Of a stretch of DNA of 64,000 bases, positions 1 through 9,531 are shown piece after piece. The notes beneath the pieces were generated by a model. The model saw only the letters and a list, made by a program, of their open reading frames with translations, searched no databases and had not been told where the DNA came from. Source of the DNA: Acidobacteriaceae bacterium (GTDB taxonomy: Bacteria; Acidobacteriota; Terriglobia; Terriglobales; Acidobacteriaceae). Every line of letters starts with the position of its first letter. Within the stretch, counting starts at the first letter, position 1. A program made the translations under genes and the position numbers. The stretch lies in the NCBI GenBank assembly GCA_003156805.1, contig PMHV01000059.1, positions 353,203 through 417,202 of the forward strand. Direction: 5' to 3'.

Positions 1-2238
1 TTCTGCATGAACCGGCGCGGCGAAGTGATCGAATACGTGACCAGAAAGTACGGACGCGACAACGTCGCACAGATCATCACCTTCGGCACTATGGCGGCGA
101 AAGCGGCGATCAAAGACGTGGGCCGTGCCATGGATATCCCGTACAGCGATGTTGACCGCATCGCCAAAATGGTGCCGACCCAGCTCAACATCACGATTGA
201 GGAAGCCATCAAAGACTCGCCGCAATTGCGCGAAGCCATCGAAAAAGACGGACATATTCGCGAGTTGATGGAGACCGCGAAAAAGCTGGAAGGACTGGTG
301 CGCAACTCCGGCGTCCATGCCGCGGGCGTGGTGATTTCTCCGCGGCCGCTGACTGAATTGGTCCCACTGCACAAGACGAAAAACGACGAAATCGTTACCG
401 CCTTCGATATGGTCGCCATCGAAAAGATGGGCCTGCTGAAGATGGATTTCCTCGGGCTGACCACGCTGACCATCCTCAACGACACCTTGAAGCTGATTGC
501 GCAGACTCGCGGCGTTTCACTGACGCTGGAGCAGCTTCCTCTGGAGGACGCGGACACCTACCAGAAAGTCTTCCACAAGGGATTGACCTCCGGGGTATTT
601 CAGTTTGAATCGCACGGCATGCGCGACGTGCTGCGGCGGTATCAACCGAACTCGATTGAAGATCTGACCGCGCTCAACGCTCTTTACCGGCCCGGGCCGA
701 TTCAGGGTGGAATGATCGACGATTTCGTCGACCGCAAGCACGGGCGCAAGAGAGTCGAGTACGAATTGCCGGAGTTGAAAGAGATTCTGCAGGAGACGCT
801 GGGCGTGATTGTGTATCAGGAGCAGGTGATGCAGATCGCGAACCGGCTGGCCGGATACTCACTCGGGGAAGCGGATTTGCTTCGCCGGGCCATGGGCAAG
901 AAAAAGCCGGAAGAGATGGCGCAACAGCGCGAGCGTTTCGTGGAAGGAGCGGCCCAACGCAAGTATCCGCCGAAAAAGATCGAGAAGATATTCGATTTGA
1001 TGGCGCAGTTTGCCGGGTATGGGTTCAACAAATCGCACTCGGCGGCATACGCCTTGCTGGCTTATCACACGGCGTATTTGAAGACCCACTATCCGGTCGA
1101 GTTCATGGCCGCTCTGCTGACTTCTGTTACCGGTGGCACCGACGATGTCGTGAAATACATCAACGAGTGCCGCGAGATGGGCATCGCCGTGGAAGCGCCG
1201 GATATCAACGTCTCGGATGCGAATTTTACGCCGCATGGCGAAGCCATTCGTTTCGGGCTGGCGGCGGTGAAAAATGTGGGCGCGAACGCGATTGAATCCA
1301 TTGTCGCTGCGCGCAAGGACTTGGGGCGCTTTCGCTCGATCTTCGAATTCTGCGAACACGTGGATTTGCGGTTGCTCAACAAACGTGTACTGGAGTCGCT
1401 GATCAAGAGCGGCGCCATGGACTCGCTAGGTCGGCGCGCGCAGTTGATAGAAGTGCTCGACAAAGCGATCGACCAGGCGCAGAAGGCACAACGCGACGCG
1501 GAATCGGGCCAGCACGGGCTCTTCGGCGTGTTTCAGCAGGAGAATGCGGAAGCGCACAACGATAAACTGCCCAACGTTCCCGACTGGGATGAGCACACGA
1601 GACTGGCGGCGGAAAAAGAAATTCTGGGATTCTTCATCACCGGTCATCCCCTGGACAAATACAAAGACAAACTGCAAGACTTGCAGGCGCTGAACAGCGA
1701 AGAGATTGCCGCTATGAAAGCTTCGACAGGCAAAGACGAGACCATTGCGACAGCCGGTATCATCAGCAACTTGCGGGTGCTGAAATCGAAGCGCGGCGAT
1801 TTCTATGCCCAGGCTACGCTGGAAGACATGTCTGGATCGGTTGACATGATCGTTTTCCCGGAGGCATACAAGCGGCTGCAGGACAAGGTGAAACTCGAGG
1901 TTCCAGTCCTGGTGAGGGCCGGCGTGCGCATCGAAGAAGGCGCGAATGCAAAAATCACTGCCGCTGAAATTATGCCGCTGGAAGATGCGAAGGTCGCTTT
2001 GCCGCGTGCCATCCGTATTCGCGTGCCGCTGGAGACTTCGGGTGAGACAACCGTCGACGATCTGCACGCCCTGTTTCTGGAGCGCAAGGGCGAGGCGCGG
2101 GTGTTGTTTGACGTGGAACGTGACGGGGATTTTATGGTGGTGATGGAAGCGGAAGGCTATAATGTGCTGCCGGATCGCGGCTTTATCGCACGGGTCGAAC
2201 AGTTATGCGGTCGCGGTAGTTTGCGCGTCATCAATTGA
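1..2238 (+). CDS. dnaE: DNA polymerase III alpha subunit, 3' part (partial)
   Basis: Catalytic subunit of the replicative polymerase. The frame is open through base 1: codons 1-6 read Phe-Cys before Met at base 7, matching the DFC-M/D-R-R stretch just after the first two catalytic aspartates of C-family polymerases, so the gene starts upstream. Visible parts are the ITFGTMAAKA palm/finger motif, the third catalytic Asp in KMDFLGL (about residue 147 counted from base 7), the GYGFNKSHSAAY motif, and a C-terminal OB-fold (AGIISNLRVLKSKRG onward). The PHP and early palm domains are outside the window. The stop overlaps the possible TTG start of accA, suggesting co-transcription. Confidence 0.97.
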   Translation, partial: FCMNRRGEVIEYVTRKYGRDNVAQIITFGTMAAKAAIKDVGRAMDIPYSDVDRIAKMVPTQLNITIEEAIKDSPQLREAIEKDGHIRELMETAKKLEGLVRNSGVHAAGVVISPRPLTELVPLHKTKNDEIVTAFDMVAIEKMGLLKMDFLGLTTLTILNDTLKLIAQTRGVSLTLEQLPLEDADTYQKVFHKGLTSGVFQFESHGMRDVLRRYQPNSIEDLTALNALYRPGPIQGGMIDDFVDRKHGRKRVEYELPELKEILQETLGVIVYQEQVMQIANRLAGYSLGEADLLRRAMGKKKPEEMAQQRERFVEGAAQRKYPPKKIEKIFDLMAQFAGYGFNKSHSAAYALLAYHTAYLKTHYPVEFMAALLTSVTGGTDDVVKYINECREMGIAVEAPDINVSDANFTPHGEAIRFGLAAVKNVGANAIESIVAARKDLGRFRSIFEFCEHVDLRLLNKRVLESLIKSGAMDSLGRRAQLIEVLDKAIDQAQKAQRDAESGQHGLFGVFQQENAEAHNDKLPNVPDWDEHTRLAAEKEILGFFITGHPLDKYKDKLQDLQALNSEEIAAMKASTGKDETIATAGIISNLRVLKSKRGDFYAQATLEDMSGSVDMIVFPEAYKRLQDKVKLEVPVLVRAGVRIEEGANAKITAAEIMPLEDAKVALPRAIRIRVPLETSGETTVDDLHALFLERKGEARVLFDVERDGDFMVVMEAEGYNVLPDRGFIARVEQLCGRGSLRVIN

Positions 2239-3206
2239 GTCCCATGGCTATGGCAGCAACGCAAAAAGCGCGGCAGGAATTGGCGCAGATCGAACGGCAG
2301 GTGGCGCAGATCGAATCCAACCACGCTCCGAACGAGGAAGCCCGCAGCCAGTTGGCGGAACTGCAGGGGCGAGTGGAAACGTTGCGGAAGCAGTTGGCGG
2401 GGGGCAGCGCCATGGAGCGGACGGAACTGGCCCGCCACATGCGGCGCCCGCACATTCTGGATTATGTCGAGCGTATTTTCCCCGATTGGAGCGAGATTCA
2501 CGGCGACCGCCGTTTTGGCGACGATCCGGCGATGGTTTGTGGCATGGCGCGCTTTCATGGCGACGAAGTCGCGGTGATCGGGACGGAGAAAGGGCGCGAC
2601 ACCAAACAGCGGATGTATCGCAACTTCGGTTTGCCCAACCCCGAGGGTTATCGCAAAGCTCTGCGGGTGATGAAGCTGGCGGAGAAATTCTCGCGTCCTG
2701 TTTTTTCTCTCGTGGATGTAACCGGGGCTAATCCCGGAGTGGGCGCGGAAGAACGCGGGCAGGCCGAAGCCATTGCCTACAACCTGCGCGAGATGGTGCA
2801 ATTGGAAGTGCCCATCATCGCAGTCATCACCGGGGAAGGCGGATCGGGCGGCGCGCTGGCGATTGCCGTCGCCGACCGCGTGCTGATGATGGAAAATGCG
2901 GTTTATTCCGTGATCTCTCCAGAAGGCTGCGCTGCAATCCGTTGGCGCGATGCCGGCAAGAAGGAACTCGCCGCGGAATCCATGCGGATCACCGCCCCGG
3001 ACCTTGCCGAACTGGGTTGCGTGGACGACATTGTGCCGGAGCCCGAGGGTGGCGCTCATGCCGATTACGAAGCGGCGGCGCGTTTGTTGGACTCCAGCCT
3101 GCAGAAACACTATGCTGAACTCAAAAAGCTTCTTCCTCGGGAATTGATCGCGTCACGATATAAGAAATTCCGCAACATCGCGGCTTCTTCCCAGGTCGAG
3201 TTTTAG
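2235..3206 (+). CDS. accA: Acetyl-CoA carboxylase carboxyltransferase subunit alpha
   Basis: Transfers the carboxyl group from carboxybiotin to acetyl-CoA with AccD, the first step of fatty acid synthesis, in the cytosol. At 323 aa the length is normal for the family. Visible are an N-terminal coiled coil (about residues 10-55), the LDYVERIFPDWSEIHGDR entry segment, the GANPGVGAEERGQ loop (family usually GAYPG) and the GEGGSGGALAI oxyanion region. A TTG at 2235 overlaps the dnaE stop; ATG at 2244 is an equally plausible start. No accD is nearby. Confidence 0.96.
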   Translation: MSPMAMAATQKARQELAQIERQVAQIESNHAPNEEARSQLAELQGRVETLRKQLAGGSAMERTELARHMRRPHILDYVERIFPDWSEIHGDRRFGDDPAMVCGMARFHGDEVAVIGTEKGRDTKQRMYRNFGLPNPEGYRKALRVMKLAEKFSRPVFSLVDVTGANPGVGAEERGQAEAIAYNLREMVQLEVPIIAVITGEGGSGGALAIAVADRVLMMENAVYSVISPEGCAAIRWRDAGKKELAAESMRITAPDLAELGCVDDIVPEPEGGAHADYEAAARLLDSSLQKHYAELKKLLPRELIASRYKKFRNIAASSQVEF

Positions 3207-3312
3207 CTCGCGCCTCGTTGTCTTCAAAAGTCCAACGCTGTGACCGTTCCCAATGAGGTTACTCTTGGGCATGTGGCGGGGGATTCGGCGTTCGCAGGAG
3301 TCGCAGCCGCCG

Positions 3313-3318
3313 TATAAT
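3313..3318 (+). promoter_or_regulatory. Likely -10 element (TATAAT) of the kor operon
   Basis: A perfect TATAAT lies about 80 nt before the chosen korA start in the 189-bp gap after accA. The best -35 candidate is TTCGCA at 3291-3296 (16-bp spacer), which is weak. It implies a leader of about 70 nt. Confidence 0.4.
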
Positions 3319-3395
3319 TGAGGGTCGGGCTGAAACACTCCAAAGAACTTAAGGTGCGGCGGATCACTCTGCCACGACCAAAGGAAGGTGCAGGG

Positions 3396-5234
3396 ATGGC
3401 CACGATGGATGTGGTCCCTCAGCAATCCGGGGGACAAGCGGAGCGCAGACGCATCGTCAACGACATGAGCATTCAAGTCGGAACGGTCAATGGCTCCGGT
3501 TCGCAGAGTTCCAACACGGTTTTGTTGCGCGCCATTTTTCAGATGGGCGTGCCGGTCTCGGGCAAGAATCTTTTTCCGTCGAATATCGCGGGCTTGCCTA
3601 CCTGGTACACGATTCGCGCGAATAAGAACGGGTACATTGGCCGGAAGAAGGAAATTGACTTTCTGGTTGCCATGAACCCGGAAACGGCTCAGGAGGATGT
3701 ATTGTCGCTGGGCGCGGGCGCTTCTGTTCTCTATGACGAGCCCCTGGGCCTCGACAAGCTGCGCAATGATCTTGTTTTCTACTCCGTTCCATACGACAAG
3801 CTGGTAGCCACGGTTTGCCCCGAAGCCAAGCTGCGCAAGCTGGTCAAGAACATGGTTTACGTGGGCGTGGTGGCGCAATTGCTTGAAATTGAGATGGGCG
3901 AAGTCGAGAAAGCCATTCGCAAGCAGTTCGCCAAGAAAGTGAAAGCGGCTGCTCTGAACATGGCTGCCGCCCTGGCCGGATTCGAGTATGCCAAAGCCAA
4001 TCTGAAAAAGCGCGGCACTTTCTACATTGAGCGCATGGACAAGACCGCCGGCAAAATCATCATTGACGGTAATTCGGCTGCGGCGCTGGGTTGCATGTTC
4101 GCCGGTTGCACGGTGGTCACGTGGTATCCGATCACGCCATCTTCTTCGCTGGTCGAAACCATGATCGAATACATGAAGGAGTACCGCATCGGGCCCGACG
4201 GCAAAGCGACATTCGCGATCGTGCAAGCGGAGGATGAACTGGCGGCGATCGGTATGGTAATTGGCGCCGGCTGGGCCGGTGCGCGCAGCATGACCGCGAC
4301 TGCCGGGCCTGGAATTTCGCTAATGTCGGAGTTTGCCGGTCTGGCTTATTACGCCGAGATTCCTGGCGTGATCTGGGACATTCAGCGTGTCGGGCCTTCG
4401 ACCGGACTGCCCACCCGCACCTCGCAAGGCGATCTTCTTTCCACCGCTTTTCTTTCTCACGGCGACACCAAGAACATCATGCTGATCCCGTGCTCGATGA
4501 CGGAGTGTTTCACTATGGCGCAGGATGCGTTCAACCTGGCGGAACAGTTCCAGACGCTTGTTTTCGTCATGTCGGATTTGGATCTGGGCATGAATAACTG
4601 GATGTCCGATCCGTTTGAATATCCCACGGCTCCGATCAAGCGCGGCAAGGTGCTGAGCAAGGAAGACCTCGACCGCCTGGGAGGTTTTTCTCGTTATAAG
4701 GATGTGGATGGCGACGGAATCGGTTACCGCACCCTGCCGGGTACGGACCATCCCGCAGCGGCATACTTCACGCGCGGCAGCGGACACAATGAGAGGTCGG
4801 CATACAGCGAGCGTCCCGATGATTACGCCAACAACATGGAACGGCTCAACCGCAAGTTCGAAACAGCGCGCTCGTTTGTGCCGCGTCCCGAAATCATCAA
4901 GGGAAACAACGCCAACATCGGGATCATCGGTTTTGGCACCTCGCATTGGGGCATAATCGAAAGCCGCGATCAGTTGCGAGACGAGTATGGCATCGAAACC
5001 GACTACCTGCGACTGCGAGCTTATCCATTTACGCGCGAAGTGCATGATTTCATTGCGCAACACGACCGCGTCTATGTCGTGGAACAGAACCGCGACGCGC
5101 AGATGCTGACCCTGCTGAAGCTCGACGTGAAACCGGAATTGATCGTTCGCCTGCGCAGTCTCAGTCACCTCAACGGGCTGCCGCTGGATGCGCGTTCCGT
5201 CACCGACCAATTGACCACCATGGAGGGCAAGTAA
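3396..5234 (+). CDS. korA: 2-oxoacid:ferredoxin oxidoreductase, fused gamma-alpha subunit
   Basis: Part of a CoA-dependent 2-oxoacid (probably 2-oxoglutarate) oxidoreductase that reduces ferredoxin. The 612-aa product has an N-terminal gamma domain (about residues 27-200, with GSGSQSSNTVLLRA) followed by the alpha domain, whose YPITPSS motif is at residues 244-250. ATG at 3396 is preferred because AGGAAGG precedes it at proper spacing; an upstream in-frame TTG at 3318 falls on the -10 element. The beta subunit gene follows immediately. The substrate is inferred from the gamma-alpha fusion architecture and is not proven; pyruvate or another 2-oxoacid remains possible. Confidence 0.9.
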   Translation: MATMDVVPQQSGGQAERRRIVNDMSIQVGTVNGSGSQSSNTVLLRAIFQMGVPVSGKNLFPSNIAGLPTWYTIRANKNGYIGRKKEIDFLVAMNPETAQEDVLSLGAGASVLYDEPLGLDKLRNDLVFYSVPYDKLVATVCPEAKLRKLVKNMVYVGVVAQLLEIEMGEVEKAIRKQFAKKVKAAALNMAAALAGFEYAKANLKKRGTFYIERMDKTAGKIIIDGNSAAALGCMFAGCTVVTWYPITPSSSLVETMIEYMKEYRIGPDGKATFAIVQAEDELAAIGMVIGAGWAGARSMTATAGPGISLMSEFAGLAYYAEIPGVIWDIQRVGPSTGLPTRTSQGDLLSTAFLSHGDTKNIMLIPCSMTECFTMAQDAFNLAEQFQTLVFVMSDLDLGMNNWMSDPFEYPTAPIKRGKVLSKEDLDRLGGFSRYKDVDGDGIGYRTLPGTDHPAAAYFTRGSGHNERSAYSERPDDYANNMERLNRKFETARSFVPRPEIIKGNNANIGIIGFGTSHWGIIESRDQLRDEYGIETDYLRLRAYPFTREVHDFIAQHDRVYVVEQNRDAQMLTLLKLDVKPELIVRLRSLSHLNGLPLDARSVTDQLTTMEGK

Positions 5235-6287
5235 ATGGTAACCATACCTGCTGAGCCGACGCCTGCGGGACCGAAAACGAACCGCATTGGCCTCACCGTG
5301 GTGGAATACAAAGGCGGCAAGACCACGCTTTGCGCCGGTTGCGGCCATAACGCCATCTCAGAGCGCATCATCGAGGCCATGTATGAAATGGGTGTGAAGC
5401 CGGAACGAGTGGCGAAGCTGAGCGGCATCGGCTGTTCTTCAAAGAGCCCGGCATATTTCATGAACCGGTCGCACAGCTTTAACTCGGTTCACGGACGCAT
5501 GCCCTCGATCGCCGAGGGCGCCATGCTCGCCAACCGCAACCTTCTTGCGTTGGGCGTGAGCGGCGACGGCGACACGGCGTCGATCGGTATCGGGCAGTTC
5601 GTACACCTCATGCGGCGCAACTTGCCCATGATTTACATCATCGAGGACAACGGCGTCTATGGCCTGACCAAAGGCCAATTTTCTGCGACAGCCGATCTTG
5701 GCTCGAAGCTGAAAACCGGCGTCGTCAACGATCTTCCGCCGATTGATACTTGCGCGCTGGCGATTCAGTTGGGCGCGACATTTGTCGGCCGGTCGTTCTC
5801 GGGCGACAAGAGACAATTGCTGACCATGCTCAAAGCGGCCATCTCGCATAGCGGCACGGTCATGCTCGACGTGGTCTCGCCCTGTGTCACCTTCAACGAT
5901 CACGAGGGTTCCACCAAGTCTTACAAGTACGTGAAAGATCACGAAGAAACCCTGCAGGAGATGAGCTTCGTTCCTCATTTCGAGGAAATCGACGTCGAAT
6001 ACGATCCGGGGACGACGGTCGCGGTCACGATGCACGATGGGTCGCATTTGCAGCTCCGGAAACTCGAAGAAGACTACGATCCCACGAACAGGATCGCCGC
6101 GATCACGCGTCTGAACGCGGCTCACGAGCAAGGCGAAGTGCTGACGGGAGTGTTTTACGTGAACACTACTGCGCCCAGCCTAATCGACCAGCTTAATCTG
6201 GTGGATGCGCCGCTGGCTACGCTGCCGGAGTCGCTGACGCGGCCGGGCAGGGAAGTGCTGGAAGCGGCCATGGAAGAATTGCGCTAG
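5235..6287 (+). CDS. korB: 2-oxoacid:ferredoxin oxidoreductase beta subunit (ThDP-binding)
   Basis: Thiamine-diphosphate subunit partnering the preceding gene; its ATG directly follows the korA TAA. Visible are CAGCGHNAIS (residues 33-41), the GIGCSS segment, HGRMPS, and the ThDP/Mg2+ motif GDGDTASIG followed by EDNGVYGLTKGQ. The 350-aa length fits KorB rather than the large single-chain pyruvate enzymes. The stop codon lies in a CTAG tetramer shared with the convergent ileS stop. Confidence 0.92.
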   Translation: MVTIPAEPTPAGPKTNRIGLTVVEYKGGKTTLCAGCGHNAISERIIEAMYEMGVKPERVAKLSGIGCSSKSPAYFMNRSHSFNSVHGRMPSIAEGAMLANRNLLALGVSGDGDTASIGIGQFVHLMRRNLPMIYIIEDNGVYGLTKGQFSATADLGSKLKTGVVNDLPPIDTCALAIQLGATFVGRSFSGDKRQLLTMLKAAISHSGTVMLDVVSPCVTFNDHEGSTKSYKYVKDHEETLQEMSFVPHFEEIDVEYDPGTTVAVTMHDGSHLQLRKLEEDYDPTNRIAAITRLNAAHEQGEVLTGVFYVNTTAPSLIDQLNLVDAPLATLPESLTRPGREVLEAAMEELR

Positions 6288-9196
6288 CGGGGAGCGTCCA
6301 GTTCTTTCAGCACGGCGCTGCACCGCTCGCAGACCGTGGGATATTTCTTGTCTTCGCCGACATGGGTTGAATAGTTCCAACAGCGTTCGCACTTGACGCC
6401 ATCGGCGGGCTCGACGTTCACAACAATCCCGCCGGCTGAACAGTTTTCGGGAGTCCGCAGCTCTAGCCGCACCGCAGAGACAATGAAGAGATAGCGGAGT
6501 TGGTCCTTGTACTTGGACAGAACTTTATACACTGGCTCAAGTGCGGCGATGACCACTTGCGCTTCAAGCCCGCCCCCTATCTGCTTTGCATTTCGAGCAA
6601 ATTCGAGTGCCTGCAGCACATTATCGCGGACGGAGCGCAGTGTGTTCCAATCATCATCCTGCTCTTTAGCGCTCCTTTGTCCGTCGCTTGTTTCACCCGC
6701 GAGGTCGAAATCCCTTGCCAAGAAACGAGCCAGATGGACACTTTCTTCCCGGTCCGCGACCTTGGGCAAGAACTGCCAGATTTCTTCAGACGTGAAGCTC
6801 ATGATGGGGGCGAGCAGACGAACGAGCGCTTCGCCGATGCGCCAGATCGCGGTTTGCGCGCTGCGCCGGGCTTGGGACTCCGGCGCGGAAATATAAAGCC
6901 GGTCTTTGAGTACGTCGAAATAAAACGCGCTCAGGTCGACGATGCAGAAGTGGTTGAGGCGGTGATAGATTTTGTGGAAGGCAAATTCGTCGTACCAGCC
7001 GCGCACATCGGAGGCGAAAGCCCAGGTCTGGCGCAGCATGTATTGGTCAAGGGCCTCCATGTTCTCGAAGGGCACCGCGTCAGTTTGCGGATCGAAGTCT
7101 CCGAGGTTGCCGAGGACATAGCGGAAAGTATTCCGAATCTTGCGGTAGTTTTCCGCCACGCGCAGCATGAGAGCCTCGGAGCCGACCACGTCTTCACGGA
7201 AATCGACGGAAGCAACCCACATGCGAACGACTTCGCCGCCGAGACGATCGGCGATATCGACCGGGTCCACATCGTTGCCGCGGGATTTCGACATGGCCTG
7301 GCCTTTTTCGTCGAGCGTCCAGCCGGGCGTAACCACACCACGATACGGCGGCGTGGCATGAGTGCCCATGGCGCAGAGCAGCGACGACTGAAACCATCCG
7401 CGGTATTGGTCTCCGCCTTCGAGATATAGATCAGAGGGCCAGGGATAGCTTGGCTCGTCGGCGGTCTTTTTCTCGGCGATCAGCGCGAGATAGCTGGCGC
7501 CCGATTCGAGCCAGACGTCGAAGATGTCGGTTTCTTTTTCGAACTTTCCGCCGCCGCAGTGCGGGCATTTTGTGCCTGTGGAAACAATGGCGTCGGGTTC
7601 TGAGGTAAACCACGAGTCTGCGCCGGAGCGGGCGAAGAGTTCGACCACCCTACGGTTGATAGCTGGGTCGTTCAGCGGTTTGCCGCAACTCTCGCAGAGA
7701 AAAACCGCAATAGGCACGCCCCACACGCGCTGCCGCGAGATGCACCAATCGGGGCGCGAGGCGATCATGTTGGCCATGCGCTCCTCGCCCCACGACGGAT
7801 CCCATTTCACCTTTTTGATTTCGTCGAGCGTGCGGCTGCGCAACGTGTCACTCTTCGAGGCTCCGCTGGGCATCGGCGTTTCCATCGAGATGAACCACTG
7901 CTCGGTAGCCCGGAAGATTATTGGATTGTGGCAGCGCCAGCAGTGCGGATAAGAGTGAACGGTTTTTTCCTGGTGTAGGAGCGCGCCGCGATGCCGCAGG
8001 AGCTCGATGATCGGCTGATTCGCATCCCACACGCGCTTGCCGTCGTACTCGGGCAAACCGTTGCGCAGAATGCCTTTTTCGTCAACGTTGCTAGTGGCGT
8101 CGAGTCCGTACTTGACGCCCGTGGCAAAGTCCTCCGCGCCATGCGATGGGGCCGTGTGGACTACGCCGGTCCCGGTGTCCATGGTGACATAATCGGCCAG
8201 CACGCCCAGAATTTTGCGCTCCAGGAACGGATGCTGGAAATTCAGATACTCCAGCTTGCGGCCGGCGAAGCGGGCAAGCTCGTGAGCATCTCTGAGCTGG
8301 CATTTTTCGGCAACATCGTCGGCCAGTTTGGCGGCGACGATATAGACATCTCCGCCGGATGCGAGCGCCACGTATTCTTCATCCGGATGGAAGGCCACGG
8401 CCATGGAAGCGGGAAGCGTCCAAGGCGTAGTAGTCCAGATAATGGTCGAGACTTTCTTGCCAGCAAGTGCCGGATCGATCTTGGCCGGGTCATCGAGCAA
8501 TCCATACTTCACCCAGACGGTGGGGCTGGTGTGGTTTTCGTACTCGACCTCAGCCTCGGCGAGCGCGGTTTCATCATGGATGCACCAGTAGACCGCCCGC
8601 AGTCCCTTGTACACAAATCCCTGCTCGTAGAAAGAAAAAAACGTGGAAAGCACCACCGATTCGTACTGTGGCGTCATGGTGGAGTAGGGCCGCTCGAAGC
8701 GGCCGAAGACGCCGATCCGTTTGAATTGCTGGCGCTGCAAGTCGAGGAATTTCTCGGCGTACTTGCGGCATTCGGCGCGCACGTCGAGAGGGCGCATCTG
8801 CAGCTTCTTGCCGCCGAGTTCTTTGTCTACTTTGATTTCAATGGGCAGGCCATGACAGTCCCATCCCGGCACGTAGGGAGCGTCATAGCCCGCCATGGTC
8901 TTCGACTTGACGATGAAATCCTTGAGACACTTGTTAAGGGCAGTGCCCAAGTGGATGGGCCCGCTGGTGTAGGGAGGTCCATCGTGCAGCACGTAGGCAG
9001 GTGCGCCCTTGCGCGCTTGCCGAATTTGGCTGTAGATTCGCATCTGCTCCCAGCGGGCCAGGGTTTTAGGCTCGTTTTGGGGCAGGTTGGCCTTCATCGG
9101 GAAGGCGGTTTTGGGCAGATTAATGGTCGCTTTCAGGTCGAGCGGCACTCGGTTGGATTCTCCCAAATGATTGAATCTTTTCATTATAGGGAGCAC
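6284..9196 (-). CDS. ileS: Isoleucyl-tRNA synthetase
   Basis: Charges tRNA-Ile, with editing. The 970-aa protein has a HIGH-box variant HLGT (residues 82-85), the WDCHGLPIE motif of the CP1 region, the KMSKS-type motif MSKSRGND, an anticodon-binding domain, and a C-terminal zinc finger CERCW...CERC typical of bacterial IleS. The frame opens with GTG at 9196; ATG at 9184 (MKRFNH) is the more usual start, though no strong Shine-Dalgarno is seen for either. It is transcribed toward korB and the two stops overlap. Confidence 0.97.
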   Translation of the reverse strand: MLPIMKRFNHLGESNRVPLDLKATINLPKTAFPMKANLPQNEPKTLARWEQMRIYSQIRQARKGAPAYVLHDGPPYTSGPIHLGTALNKCLKDFIVKSKTMAGYDAPYVPGWDCHGLPIEIKVDKELGGKKLQMRPLDVRAECRKYAEKFLDLQRQQFKRIGVFGRFERPYSTMTPQYESVVLSTFFSFYEQGFVYKGLRAVYWCIHDETALAEAEVEYENHTSPTVWVKYGLLDDPAKIDPALAGKKVSTIIWTTTPWTLPASMAVAFHPDEEYVALASGGDVYIVAAKLADDVAEKCQLRDAHELARFAGRKLEYLNFQHPFLERKILGVLADYVTMDTGTGVVHTAPSHGAEDFATGVKYGLDATSNVDEKGILRNGLPEYDGKRVWDANQPIIELLRHRGALLHQEKTVHSYPHCWRCHNPIIFRATEQWFISMETPMPSGASKSDTLRSRTLDEIKKVKWDPSWGEERMANMIASRPDWCISRQRVWGVPIAVFLCESCGKPLNDPAINRRVVELFARSGADSWFTSEPDAIVSTGTKCPHCGGGKFEKETDIFDVWLESGASYLALIAEKKTADEPSYPWPSDLYLEGGDQYRGWFQSSLLCAMGTHATPPYRGVVTPGWTLDEKGQAMSKSRGNDVDPVDIADRLGGEVVRMWVASVDFREDVVGSEALMLRVAENYRKIRNTFRYVLGNLGDFDPQTDAVPFENMEALDQYMLRQTWAFASDVRGWYDEFAFHKIYHRLNHFCIVDLSAFYFDVLKDRLYISAPESQARRSAQTAIWRIGEALVRLLAPIMSFTSEEIWQFLPKVADREESVHLARFLARDFDLAGETSDGQRSAKEQDDDWNTLRSVRDNVLQALEFARNAKQIGGGLEAQVVIAALEPVYKVLSKYKDQLRYLFIVSAVRLELRTPENCSAGGIVVNVEPADGVKCERCWNYSTHVGEDKKYPTVCERCSAVLKELDAPR

Positions 9197-9531
9197 TGCA
9201 GGGAACGTCTATGCGGAGAGGGCGGAGGAACTGGTTTCACTACCGACACTGGAGGGCGGGGACGCAAGAGATCTACAGGAATTTGGAAATACACTGTCGT
9301 AAAGTGAGAAACTAGAGGTACAATTTTAACTACAGGAGCCTTCTTCGGAACGAGTCGGGCTTCTGGCTGGATTAGGAGCCAGTTTTCGGGGTTGCGCGGC
9401 CCTCTGGATTTCACAAATCTGAGGCGTAAGCGAAGCAACTTGCGGGTGAGAGTGGTCATCTGTGTAAGAAGGTATTGTGCGCAGGATCCTAGGATATTCC
9501 ACAGCCCGCAAGGGTAACCAAGCCGGGGAAA
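9197..9531. other. Divergent intergenic region ileS / tonB-like
   Basis: A 335-bp gap between divergent genes. I looked for a T-box leader, tRNA or other structured RNA upstream of ileS and saw none. It should contain promoters for both genes, but no convincing -35/-10 pair was found. GGGG lies just before the tonB-like ATG at 9532. Confidence 0.4.

Noticed and set aside
7991-9307. Open frame of 438 codons opposite ileS
   Set aside because: Antisense to ileS, no family pattern.
9197-9531. T-box or other riboswitch upstream of ileS
   Set aside because: No T-box motif, specifier stem or antiterminator/T-run was found.
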